Source: Nodularia sp. (in: cyanobacteria) (GTDB lineage Bacteria; Cyanobacteriota; Cyanobacteriia; Cyanobacteriales; Nostocaceae). Taken from it: a DNA stretch of 51,616 nucleotides. Within the stretch, counting starts at the first letter, position 1; each line of letters starts with the position of its first letter. The position numbers and the translations under genes are program-made. The stretch spans positions 1 through 51,616 of the forward strand of contig REBL01000155.1 of NCBI GenBank assembly GCA_007692755.1, read 5' to 3'. Below, piece after piece: positions 16,926-25,942 of the stretch. Below the pieces are notes generated by a model. That model worked only from the letters and a program-made list of their open reading frames with translations. It did no database searches and was not told where the DNA came from.

Positions 16926-19118
16926 ATGCCTTCCTATCAAGAAGAACAAGACGAGATTAATTTACAACAGTATTGGCTGACTGTGAAAAGACGATGGTTA
17001 CTCATAGCAACCATCATCGGTTCTGTTTTTGGCATTACGGCGTTCATTACTTTTAGTCAAAAGCCGATTTATCAAGCCGAAGGCAAGCTAATTTTTGATA
17101 AGCAAAGTAGCGTTTCTTCCCTGACAGGTGTCAGTGAGCGGGTAGGAGAACTAAGTGGATTGACAAATCTCTCTAACCCTTTGGAAACCCAAGCTGAAAT
17201 TATTCGCTCCCACCCCCTGATCCAAAAAATTATTGATGAATTACAGCTAAAAGACCAGGAGGGTGAACCTTTAGCAATAGATGATTTTCTAAAGAAATTA
17301 AAAGTCCAAAGTATCCGAGGTACGGATGTTTTGCAGCTTTCTTACCTTAATACTGACCCTCAAGAAGCCCAGGCTACAGTCAATCAATTGATGGCTGCTT
17401 ATCTGGAAGATAATGTGCTTACCAACCGTTCCCAGGCTGCCGCCGCACGAGAATTTTTAAGCAAGCAATTACCTCAAGTTGAGGCACAAGTTTCAGATGC
17501 AGAATTAGCATTGCGTCGGTTTAAAGAAAGAAACGAGGTTGTTGCTTTAGAAGAAGAAGCTAAAAAAGGAGTTGAACGGGTATATGAAATATCCAACCAG
17601 ATAACTTTACTCCGGGCGCGATTGGTAGATGCTAGCAGCCGTTCTGGTGCTTTGCAAAATCAATTGGAATTGAACACAGAGCAAGCTACAGCACTTAGCA
17701 CTTTAAGCCAGTCAAGAGCAGTACAACAAGTGTTATCAGAATACCAGAAGGTTCAAGACCAGCTGGCTGTGGAAAGGTCAAGATTGACAGATGAACATCC
17801 AGTAGTTGTAAATTTGTTAAACGAGGAAGAAGCTCTCCGAATACAGTTAGAAGGAAGAGTAACCCAAACTCTGGGTCGTTCACAGCCTATCCCAGATCAA
17901 GATTTACAAATAGGAGAACTCAAGCAAGCCTTAACTGCTAATTTGGTACAAGTAGAAGTAGAACGATTGGGATTGGAGAATCAAGTTGATGTACTGACAC
18001 AGGCATTTACATTTGATCAAGTACGTCTAAGAAGTTTACCCAGGCTGGAACAACAACAGCTACAGCTACAACGACAGCTACAAGTGGCACGAACTACCTA
18101 TGAACAACTGCTAGGACGATTCCAAGAAGTTCAATTGGTGGAAAACCAGAATGTGGGGAATGCCAGAATTATTTCTAAGGCTTTATTGCCGGAAAAATCA
18201 GTTTCTCCTCGCATTGCTTTGAATTTAGCCCTTGGAGGCTTTTTAGGCATAGTCTTGGCTTTTGGATCTGCTTTATTGCTAGACGCTGTAGACAAGTCTG
18301 TACAAACAGCCGAGGAAGCCGAGAAGTTATTGGGCTATCCTTTATTGGGTAAAGTGCCTAAGCTGCTTCGTGATGAGGGTACAAGCGAATTACCCTTATT
18401 AGATAATCCTTATTCATCGGTGAATACTGCCTTTGAAATGCTGCAAATAAACCTTGGTTTTACCATTTCTGACAAGGAACTAAAGGTGATTGTGGTGAGT
18501 AGTTGTTTACCAGGTGAGGGTAAGTCTTTTGTGACAGCTAATTTGGCAGTGGCTACCGCCCAGATGGGACGGCGAGTGCTATTGATTGATGCTGATATGC
18601 GCCGCCCCCGTCAACAGGAAGTTTGGCAAGTACGCAATTTAATGGGGTTAAGTAATGTTCTAGCGGGGCAGGCTAATTTAGCACAGAGTTGTCACGAACC
18701 ATTAGTAAATTTACACTTACTGACTGCTGGAACCATACCCCCTAACCCAGTTGCGCTATTAGACTCAGAGCGTATGCATGAGTTAGTGCAACAAGCCTCC
18801 CAAGATTATGATTGTGTGATTATTGACACCCCACCTTTAACATTTATTGCTGATGCCTCAATTATAGGGAAATTAGCAGATGGAATATTGTTAGTTGCCC
18901 GTCCTGGTGTGGTTAATTCTGATGCAATTAGGACTACAAGGACATTGTTAGAAAACTCACGGTTGTCTGTATTGGGTATGGTCGTGAATGGTGTATCTGG
19001 TGATAGTAGTTACTACTACAATAATTCTCATTACTATCATCAACAAAATGGGAATGGGAAAAAGCATACTATTGAGTCTCAATTCAAAGAAATCACAGAT
19101 AAATGGTTAAAAAAATAA
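16926..19118 (+). CDS. Wzc-type polysaccharide co-polymerase / tyrosine autokinase
   Basis: 730 residues. It controls chain length and export of polysaccharide and is usually regulated by tyrosine autophosphorylation. The N-terminal Wzz domain begins INLQQYWLTVKRRWLL with membrane helix LIATIIGSVFGITAFITF. A long periplasmic coiled-coil region follows (about 170-400), then a second helix IALNLALGGFLGIVLAFGSA. The cytoplasmic BY-kinase has Walker A LPGEGKSFVTANLA, Walker A' VLLIDADMRRPR and Walker B DCVIIDTPP. The tail carries a tyrosine cluster (SSYYYNNSHYYH) typical of autophosphorylation sites. It is a fused Wzz-kinase, as in Wzc of Gram-negatives. Confidence 0.93.
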   Translation: MPSYQEEQDEINLQQYWLTVKRRWLLIATIIGSVFGITAFITFSQKPIYQAEGKLIFDKQSSVSSLTGVSERVGELSGLTNLSNPLETQAEIIRSHPLIQKIIDELQLKDQEGEPLAIDDFLKKLKVQSIRGTDVLQLSYLNTDPQEAQATVNQLMAAYLEDNVLTNRSQAAAAREFLSKQLPQVEAQVSDAELALRRFKERNEVVALEEEAKKGVERVYEISNQITLLRARLVDASSRSGALQNQLELNTEQATALSTLSQSRAVQQVLSEYQKVQDQLAVERSRLTDEHPVVVNLLNEEEALRIQLEGRVTQTLGRSQPIPDQDLQIGELKQALTANLVQVEVERLGLENQVDVLTQAFTFDQVRLRSLPRLEQQQLQLQRQLQVARTTYEQLLGRFQEVQLVENQNVGNARIISKALLPEKSVSPRIALNLALGGFLGIVLAFGSALLLDAVDKSVQTAEEAEKLLGYPLLGKVPKLLRDEGTSELPLLDNPYSSVNTAFEMLQINLGFTISDKELKVIVVSSCLPGEGKSFVTANLAVATAQMGRRVLLIDADMRRPRQQEVWQVRNLMGLSNVLAGQANLAQSCHEPLVNLHLLTAGTIPPNPVALLDSERMHELVQQASQDYDCVIIDTPPLTFIADASIIGKLADGILLVARPGVVNSDAIRTTRTLLENSRLSVLGMVVNGVSGDSSYYYNNSHYYHQQNGNGKKHTIESQFKEITDKWLKK

Positions 19119-19784
19119 CAATTCAATATTATAAAAAATGTGAATTTGTGGTTAAATGCAAAATTTAGATAACTTAACAGCAAAATATTATTGGAGTTGT
19201 TGAAATGCGCTCAAAAGATAACCGCTAAGGCGGAAGAGTCAATAATTACGAGTTAGGAGTTACTGACTATGCTATTGTACATAAGGTAATAGCTTCTAGG
19301 AGTTGGGCTTCGATGGTCTATTGATCTCAGTCTCTCCAAACGGAACCTTCCTATATTAATTTATATATAGGATATAGGAGGTCGAATTGCAGGGAAAGTG
19401 TGGACGAAATCCGAATCATTCAAAATGTATATCTAAAGCCCAACTACGAACGAATGTTTATGTCAGCCGGATATTTGAATTCTGTCAATGTCTAATGTCC
19501 GGGGAGCATCTCAATTTTGCAAATTTACCTCGCAATGACAAAAGATGTTTTTACACATTTGAGATACTCCCAGTGTACGCCTATCCCATATCCCTTCAGA
19601 GAATTAAGCTAATCGGCATTTAACTTGCATAACATGGACAGGCAAGATGACTATCTCACGAGAGTTTAGTGTAATATATGCAAACTAGATGTTTTTCAGC
19701 TTAATGCTCTGCCTCACAGCAAAAGTCCGTAAAATTCCGTTTTTAAAGGACTACAAGATCAATCCAGTCAACCGTTAACCGTAT
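19119..19784. other. Intergenic region between wzc-type and ABC transporter genes
   Basis: 666 nt. Contains short repeats (GAGTTAGGAGTT near 19241), a stem-loop (TCCTATAT 19349-19356 with ATATAGGA 19365-19372) and, directly after it, an excellent AGGAGGT ribosome-binding sequence at 19376-19382 followed by a TTG. The 78-codon frame that starts there (to 19623) has no protein-like composition and resembles nothing known to me, so it is not called as a gene. The rest holds nothing recognisable. Confidence 0.45.
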
Positions 19785-21608
19785 ATGCAGAGCAATAAGC
19801 GACACAATCAGAGTCAAACGCTCATTCAAGATTTACGACAGTTGTGGGGTTACCTCAGCCGTCGCCGTCGTGAGCAGTTAGGAGTTTTACTACTGCTGAT
19901 GCTGCTGTCTTCTCTAAGTGAGATGATTAGCTTGGGGGCAATTTTTCCTTTTCTGGGAGCCTTGACCAATGCAGAGACGCTTTTGAATGCGCCCCAGATG
20001 CAGCCAGTATTGAACCTGTTGCAGATTAAGACCCCGGTGCAATTGGTAACGGCCTTAGCCCTGGGGTTTATTGCTTCGGCGCTGCTGGCTAATGGGTTGC
20101 GGTTGCTGACGCTGCACGTACGTCTTCGTTTGGCGGCAGCGGTTGGGGCTGATGTGAGTAGTGAAATTTACCACAGCACACTACGGCAGCCCTACAGTTT
20201 TCATGTGCAGCACAACAGTAGCGATTTGATGCAGACGCTAACGGGGGATACCACGCTTCTGACTAGCAATATTTTGATACCCTTAGTTACATTTTTTACT
20301 GATGCTCTGGTGGTACTGGCTTTGATAGGGACGCTGCTGTTAATCGATGGCAAGATTGCCCTATGGACAGCGGTGATTTTGGGGGGAGCCTATACGCTGA
20401 TTTACCGCACCCGACAACGGTTGCTGAAGCGCAATAGCCAGATTATTTCCCAATCGGGGCAGCGGAAAATCAAGGTAGTGCAGGAGGGTATAGGCGGCAT
20501 TCGGGATGTACTGCTGGCACATTCCCAGGACTTTTTTGAGCGTGTGTATCTGGAGACGGAGGCTTCTTTCAAGCAGGCAAATGCTACTAATTTGATTATT
20601 TCCCAGTCGTCCAAATATTTTATAGAGGCGCTGGCCTTGTCGGCGATCGCTCTCCTGGCTCTGAGTCTAGGGCAAGATGGTGATTTTAGTCAGGCAGTAC
20701 CGGTATTGGGTAGCCTAACCCTGGGAGCGAAGCGGTTGCTGCCTGCTTTGCAAGAGGGGTTTGCGTCTGTGGCAAAAATCCAGGGGTCACGGGCCGCGCT
20801 GGCGAGGGTGTTGCTAGCTTTGCAGCGACCAGTTGATCCGCTACTACGTACTGCTCCAGCCATGCCTTTGGGATTGGAAAAAGAACTGCGGTTTGAGGGG
20901 GTTTGGTTTCGCTATGGGGATGAGACGGACTGGGTGCTGCGGGATTTTGACCTGACTATTGCGGCGAAGACGACAGTGGGCTTTGTGGGCAGTACGGGCA
21001 GTGGTAAGAGTACGACGGCGGATTTGATTTTGGGGCTATTGCAACCCGATAAGGGGTCAATTTGGGTGGATGGGTTGCATTTGGAGGGGGAGCGGTTGCG
21101 CCAGTGGCAGCAGAGTATTGCCCATGTGCCGCAGCAGATTTTTCTCAGTGATGGGACGATGGCTGAGAACATTGCTTTTGGTATTTCTCAAAAACAGATT
21201 GATTTTGAGCAGGTGCGAAAGGCGGCGCGGTTGGCTCAGATTGAGGAATTTATTGAGGGTTTGCCTGCCCAGTATGATACCTATGTGGGAGAGAGAGGGA
21301 TTCGCCTGAGTGGGGGTCAACGGCAGCGCATTGGCATTGCGCGGGCTTTGTATCGCAATGCGTCGGTGATTGTGTTTGATGAGGCCACAAGTGCGTTGGA
21401 TAATGCCACAGAGCGGGAGGTGATGGCGGCTATTGAGGGGTTAAGTCGTCAGTTTACGGTTATTTTGATTGCCCATAGGTTGAGTACGGTGGAGCGGTGT
21501 GATTTGGTGGTTGAATTGAGTCAGGGGCGGGTGGTAGCTGAGGGGAGCTATCAGGAGTTGTTGGAGCGGTCTGCCAGTTTTCAGGGGATAGCTAATGGGA
21601 TCTCCTAG
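19785..21608 (+). CDS. ABC exporter (fused membrane and ATPase domains), polysaccharide flippase type
   Basis: 607 residues. A type IV ABC exporter half-transporter of the MsbA/PglK kind, probably moving lipid-linked sugar units or polysaccharide across the inner membrane. The cyanobacterial HepA heterocyst-polysaccharide transporter is of this type. The N-terminal domain has membrane helices (LGVLLLLMLLSSLSEMISLG, ALALGFIASALLANGL, ALVVLALIGTLLLI and others). The ATPase has Walker A GSTGSGKSTT, Q-loop HVPQQIFL, signature LSGGQRQRIGIARAL, Walker B VIVFDEATSALD and H-loop IAHRLSTV. The gene is visibly richer in G and C than the AT-rich glycosyltransferase genes after it, so it may have a different origin. 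Confidence 0.9.
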   Translation: MQSNKRHNQSQTLIQDLRQLWGYLSRRRREQLGVLLLLMLLSSLSEMISLGAIFPFLGALTNAETLLNAPQMQPVLNLLQIKTPVQLVTALALGFIASALLANGLRLLTLHVRLRLAAAVGADVSSEIYHSTLRQPYSFHVQHNSSDLMQTLTGDTTLLTSNILIPLVTFFTDALVVLALIGTLLLIDGKIALWTAVILGGAYTLIYRTRQRLLKRNSQIISQSGQRKIKVVQEGIGGIRDVLLAHSQDFFERVYLETEASFKQANATNLIISQSSKYFIEALALSAIALLALSLGQDGDFSQAVPVLGSLTLGAKRLLPALQEGFASVAKIQGSRAALARVLLALQRPVDPLLRTAPAMPLGLEKELRFEGVWFRYGDETDWVLRDFDLTIAAKTTVGFVGSTGSGKSTTADLILGLLQPDKGSIWVDGLHLEGERLRQWQQSIAHVPQQIFLSDGTMAENIAFGISQKQIDFEQVRKAARLAQIEEFIEGLPAQYDTYVGERGIRLSGGQRQRIGIARALYRNASVIVFDEATSALDNATEREVMAAIEGLSRQFTVILIAHRLSTVERCDLVVELSQGRVVAEGSYQELLERSASFQGIANGIS

Positions 21609-21856
21609 TGAACTTTTCGAGATAGCAAAAGCCAATGCTGAACATATAAAGTCAATTTCTTCTATTGAACATAGACTTGCTCTTGCTCATCTTGTAGAAA
21701 TGATATCAAAAATTAGATAAACCCCCACAGAATTTTGCGCTCTTGCATCAGATTGCAGTCAATCCCTTCAGTTGGGAAAAGTATGTCAAACTTGGTTTTA
21801 AAAATCAGAAAACTTTAGGTAATTGGACAAAATTAATTACAGAAAATCTGGTCTAA
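21595..21856 (+). pseudogene. Short frameshifted ORF remnant after the ABC transporter
   Basis: An ATG at 21595 inside the end of the ABC gene opens a 41-codon frame to TAA 21718-21720 (SELFEIAKANAEHIKSISSI then EHRLALAHLVEMISK). Shifting one base at the A5 run 21707-21711 continues smoothly as KLDKPPQNFALLHQIAVNPF, SWEKYVKLGF and so on, to TAA 21854-21856. Both parts look like real protein, with amphipathic helices and a Trp-rich end. This suggests one ~87-residue frame broken by a single-base indel or a sequencing error, and perhaps the 3' end of a larger lost gene. Family not recognised. Confidence 0.45.
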
Positions 21857-22003
21857 AATCATTGAATGCCAAAGAATTGGCAAGAAATTACTATGTAATT
21901 AATTCTGTTTTAGTACTTATTGGCGATGGATAATAAACCTTTGGCGAGACTTTTTTCTATCACTAGCTTAATCGTTATTAGGAAATGAACTTACAATTAA
22001 CCG

Positions 22004-22612
22004 ATGAAAGGTATAGGCTATGCTCAAAACTTTGGTTGTACGTTTTCTCTGTGTGAAGGCGATCTAATTTTTCTGAGTGATCAAGATGATGTTTGGTTTC
22101 AGACGAAAATTGAAACAATTCAAAAGTTAGCAGCAGATGATGAGTTTACTCAGATTTTCATAAATGACGCTGAGTTAGTTCATCATGATTTATCGCCCAC
22201 TGGATTAACTAAGCAAGGTCAAATTAAGTCTGCTGGCTTCTCTGAATTCTGTGTTGTGATGGGTTGCTGCATAGCCATTCGCCGAGATTTCTTGAAGCAT
22301 TTGCTCCCAATCCCTGTTCAATTCAAAGGCCATGATGTATGGCTATCTAATTTAGGAGCAGGGCTGCAACGACGTAGAATTATTTCACAATCCTTGCAGC
22401 TATATAGAAGGTATGAAAACAATGAATCTAAATTTATAGCTAATAAAACTCGCCGAATAAATAAGCTTGATGTGATTATTAACAAAATTAGCAAAATTAT
22501 TGGTAATAAGATTATAAATACTTCTGACTCTCATGAGTTAGTTGAAGCTATTGGTCATAAGGCGCATGGCTTTTATTTATCGCCTTTTCTATGGCTGGAA
22601 TTTTTATCGTAG
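22004..22612 (+). pseudogene. N-terminally truncated family 2 glycosyltransferase
   Basis: 202 residues. The frame begins in the middle of a GT2 fold: GIGYAQNFGCTFSLCEGDLI leads into the metal-binding LSDQDDVW typical of rhamnosyltransferase-like GT2 enzymes. The acceptor-side segment VVMGCCIAIRRDF and GHDVWLSN follows, then a basic C-terminal tail. The usual first ~75 residues (the VSVVIATYNG-type nucleotide-binding strand) are missing, and a stop codon (TAA) lies two codons before the ATG. It is therefore most likely a remnant without activity, though a partner providing the missing part cannot be excluded. Confidence 0.75.
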
Positions 22613-22737
22613 GCATGGTTATGAGAAGTTTAGCTGTATCCAAAGCTATATTAGGGATATACTGGCTTAACTTGAGTGAAGAAGTTTTAGTGTATTTTAA
22701 TTAGTTAAAGTTTCTAAATAGCATATTGAGGCTTCAA

Positions 22738-23889
22738 ATGCAGAAAACATATAAGATAGCCTTGCTAGTTCCCAGCTTAAACGGTGGTGGTGCTGAAAAA
22801 GTCATCGTCAACTTGGCAAATTTTCTAAACGCCGAAGGACACAATGTGTGTATTATCACAACCCGCCAAGGCGTTTACTTTGATTTCATTAATCCTCAAG
22901 TAGAAATAGAATTCCTTCCAAAATTTACTTTTACCTTGTTGGCAATTAATATATTAAAGCCAATACCCCAACTTGTTTATCTAATAAAATTTCTTCGGAA
23001 AAAACAACCAGATATTATGCTCTGTACGCTTCAGAGTGCGAATATTTTGGGTCCTTGTGCAAGGTTTGTTGCAAGGGTGAAAACAAAAGTAATTATTCGT
23101 GAATCAAATACCTTTCACAGCTTTCTCACGCATAAGTTATCTATTAAACAGAGGCTATTGCTTTATGGGATGAAACTTTCATATGGATTAGCAGATTCAG
23201 TCATTGCCAACTCACCATATACTGCGAGAGATGTCCATAATTTTCTGAATGTCTCTGAAGAAAAAATTCAAACAATATCTAATCCTGTTTATTCTCCAGA
23301 AAGTGAACAGTTGTCTTTCGAGAGAACCAATCATAAATGGGTTGAATCTGGAGAAGACTATATAGTTTCTGTTGGTAGATTACATCCTCAAAAAAGCTTT
23401 GAGACTTTAATTGAGGCTTTAGCATTACTTCAATCTAAGCATTCTATCAAGCTGATTATCCTTGGAATTGGTGGTGAAGAGAAAAACCTAAAAAAGCTAG
23501 CGCTTGAACTTGGGATATCTGACAAGGTAGATTTTGTAGGTTTCCGGAACAATCCTTGTCCCTTCATACGAAACGCAAAAGTATTTGTCCTAAGTTCTAT
23601 ATGGGAAGGATTTGGAAATGTATTAGTAGAAGCTCTTTCTGTAGGTACACCAATAGTTTCAACCGATTGTCCGGGTGGACCTCGCATTATTTTAAAGGAT
23701 GGTAAATATGGCACTCTTGTTAAAATTAAAGATCCTGAAGCTATGTCAAAAGCTATTGCAGAGCTTCTTATTAACGAGAATTTATACCATAAAACAATGT
23801 TAATTAGCCGTGCTCAAGAGTTTTCCATTGAAAAGATTGGGAAAGAATATTTTGATCATTTCTTGAAGGTGTTAAGTCAAGAACAGTAA
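22738..23889 (+). CDS. Family 4 glycosyltransferase
   Basis: 383 residues from ATG 22738, which has GAGG six bases upstream; an in-frame TTG at 22726 would lie before that site. GT-B fold: the N-terminal domain starts KIALLVPSLNGGGAEKVIVN with the loop typical of GT4 enzymes. The C-terminal donor-binding domain has VSVGRLHPQKSFETLIEAL, the KX7E region around FVLSSIWEGFGNVLVEALSV and STDCPGGPRIIL. It adds a sugar from an activated donor to the growing repeat unit at the cytoplasmic face. Donor and acceptor cannot be read from sequence. It lies inside the polysaccharide cluster. Confidence 0.92.
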   Translation: MQKTYKIALLVPSLNGGGAEKVIVNLANFLNAEGHNVCIITTRQGVYFDFINPQVEIEFLPKFTFTLLAINILKPIPQLVYLIKFLRKKQPDIMLCTLQSANILGPCARFVARVKTKVIIRESNTFHSFLTHKLSIKQRLLLYGMKLSYGLADSVIANSPYTARDVHNFLNVSEEKIQTISNPVYSPESEQLSFERTNHKWVESGEDYIVSVGRLHPQKSFETLIEALALLQSKHSIKLIILGIGGEEKNLKKLALELGISDKVDFVGFRNNPCPFIRNAKVFVLSSIWEGFGNVLVEALSVGTPIVSTDCPGGPRIILKDGKYGTLVKIKDPEAMSKAIAELLINENLYHKTMLISRAQEFSIEKIGKEYFDHFLKVLSQEQ

Positions 23890-24116
23890 TTTCCCTTGTC
23901 CTTAATTACAGTACCGAGCAGTAAACTTTACTTACCTTTAGAGAGTTACAATGGTCAAAATACCAGTCCAGAGATCTATCTTGTGTAAAGCACTCAAGAG
24001 GTACTCTTTGAGAAGCTACTCCTTGTCTCGCGTTCTTCCCGCAGGATGAGTGGCAGAAAAATTCCCGGTATCAAGTTGGAAGCGATTTAGTTGTAAACTC
24101 AGAAAAGCCCTATTTC

Positions 24117-25442
24117 ATGAGGAGAGTTATGATTGATAGCAGTAAAGCTTCCCCTACTATTAAAGTAAAAAGTATTCTTGAGTTTCTTTTCCTATTCATT
24201 GTCATAGCTGTTCTATTTTTTTCGCCTTTGGGATTACCTTCGACAGTTATACGGTTTACAGATATCTCAGGAATACTTTCACTTTTCATTATATTTTCTT
24301 TGTCTATGCTTGGTTTTCGACTAAAGATTCGCAAGTTAAGACTTACTGCTCCGCTTTTCTTTCTATTGATTTTTATTTTTCTAGAGTTTTTTCTGCCTGT
24401 GATTGGGGGGTTTGTTTGGAGTGACACAACAGTAGTTAGCTCGTCAATTCGTGCTTTTTTATATTGGTTTCCGTGTCTGCTCTTGCTCATGCTAATATTT
24501 CCCAGAAAAAGAGTGGAGCATATAACTCCGTACGATAAAATTCTTTATATTGCCTTGCTAACGAATCTTGTTGTGGCTGCTATTGAGTTGGCTGTATATT
24601 ACGGCAAGCTTCCAGGGTCGTTGAACGTCAGGAACTATCTAGAAGCATTTGCTTCAATTAATGAAGCTGATAGGTATGCCTATAACAGAATATGGTCAGC
24701 AGGATTTTTTAGCAATTCAAGTGGACTAGGAGCATTTGCCTCAATTGCTACAAGTCATTTTCTCGCAAAAATTATTATTTCTAAAAAATCCTTATTCAAG
24801 GAAACTTTTGCTATTTTAGTTTCTTTGGTGTTGATTGCAATGTCTACTTCTCGCTCTGCTCTTATTTCTTCACTAATAGCAATTATCATATTTCTTTTTT
24901 TAGTAGGCAATGAAAAAATAATAAACAATAGAATCTTTTTTAGCAAATTATTTTATAGCAAGGTTTTGACTTCAAGCATACTTTTTACAGGAGTTATGTT
25001 TATACTTTATTCTTCCAACGATTTATTTTATAGATATCAAAGATTGTCTGGTGGTTTAAATGCTGATTACTCAGCATCTACAAGAATTGATTATCTTTGG
25101 CCTAGAGCTTTGCAATTTTATAACAACCTTGGTCATCCTACTTTTGGAAATCCTGTTCAATTTGCAGGTATAATTGATTCGGGATATTTAACTTATTTCT
25201 TGCAAGGTGGTCTGTTTTTCTTTTTGATTTCACTTTTGCTGCCCATTTCAATGTTTGCTTCAGGCTGCTATGCTTATCTATTTAAAGGTAAAAAAAACTA
25301 CCCTACTTTTTTTATAATGTTTTTTTCCATTTATATTTTAATTGGAATGATTAATATTAACCCATTAAGAGATATCGTAGTAATTACATTTGTAAGTATT
25401 TCCATCATTGAATTTTCTGCTCAGGAAAATCGTGTTGAATAG
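24117..25442 (+). CDS. Wzy-like polysaccharide polymerase / O-antigen ligase family protein
   Basis: 441 residues from ATG 24117. A second ATG at 24129 has AGGAG four bases upstream and may be the true start. About ten hydrophobic membrane segments are visible, e.g. ILEFLFLFIVIAVLFFSPLG, LFIIFSLSMLGFRL, FFLLIFIFLEFFLPVIG, ILVSLVLIAMSTS, SLIAIIIFLFLV and FFLISLLLPISMF. The segment NSSGLGAFASIATSHFLAK between helices and the following STSRSAL recall the O-antigen ligase/Wzy family. The sequence is divergent, as polymerases usually are. It probably joins repeat units in the periplasm. The assignment rests on topology and position, not on catalytic residues. Confidence 0.8.
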   Translation: MRRVMIDSSKASPTIKVKSILEFLFLFIVIAVLFFSPLGLPSTVIRFTDISGILSLFIIFSLSMLGFRLKIRKLRLTAPLFFLLIFIFLEFFLPVIGGFVWSDTTVVSSSIRAFLYWFPCLLLLMLIFPRKRVEHITPYDKILYIALLTNLVVAAIELAVYYGKLPGSLNVRNYLEAFASINEADRYAYNRIWSAGFFSNSSGLGAFASIATSHFLAKIIISKKSLFKETFAILVSLVLIAMSTSRSALISSLIAIIIFLFLVGNEKIINNRIFFSKLFYSKVLTSSILFTGVMFILYSSNDLFYRYQRLSGGLNADYSASTRIDYLWPRALQFYNNLGHPTFGNPVQFAGIIDSGYLTYFLQGGLFFFLISLLLPISMFASGCYAYLFKGKKNYPTFFIMFFSIYILIGMININPLRDIVVITFVSISIIEFSAQENRVE

Positions 25443-25497
25443 AGCCTATTGAAAATTGTAAATTAGCGCTAAAGAGTCAATAATATGACTTTCAGGT

Positions 25498-25845
25498 ATG
25501 AATATGCTTGTTAAACAAATACACAAAAGCATAAATCTATATTGCAATGAACGAGCCTTTAACTTGGAAAAATCTAAAGTTTTAGATATTGGCTGTAGTT
25601 CTGGCGATTCTGTTAAAAAATTATTAGACTGTGGTATAGATGTTTATGGTGTCGATATTGGTTTCAAGACTGGTGAACATTTAGATTTTCTGATAGGTAA
25701 TGGTCGTCTTCAGTTAATGGAGTTAGATAAAGATTCAACTTATCGGCTTTCTTTTCAGGATAATTATTTTGATATTGTTTATACAGACCAAGTTGTTGAA
25801 CATATTCAAGATATAAACGCTTTCATATTCCATAAAATCTGCTAA
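25498..25845 (+). pseudogene. Truncated SAM-dependent methyltransferase
   Basis: 115 residues. The SAM-binding motif VLDIGCSSGDSVKKLL, the acidic end of strand 2 (YGVDIG) and the motif-4 region FDIVYTDQVVEHIQDINAF are clear. The frame then stops, where a class I methyltransferase would go on for another 100 or more residues. Beyond the stop, other frames stay open briefly (e.g. TCLEKYHEEDEYLGFYGL in the +2 frame up to about 25910), which suggests internal deletion or frameshift. Most likely a decayed gene. Upstream is the polymerase gene and downstream a GT4 gene. Confidence 0.75.
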
Positions 25846-25942
25846 CCTGCTTAGAAAAATACCATGAGGAAGACGAATATTTGGGCTTCTATGGTCTCAC
25901 CTGTTCATAGCCGATAAGGCTGAATTTAATATAAACTGATTT

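Noticed and set aside
19387..19623. 78-codon frame with a strong AGGAGGT site and TTG start
   Set aside because: The translated sequence has no protein-like pattern and no recognisable family; kept only as a regulatory observation.
21057..21320. 87-codon minus-strand frame (and similar ones) in the ABC gene
   Set aside because: Long antisense frames result from the G/C-rich codon use of the ABC transporter; no family features.
24110..24490. 126-codon minus-strand frame opposite the polymerase gene
   Set aside because: Basic, low-complexity antisense reading of membrane helices.
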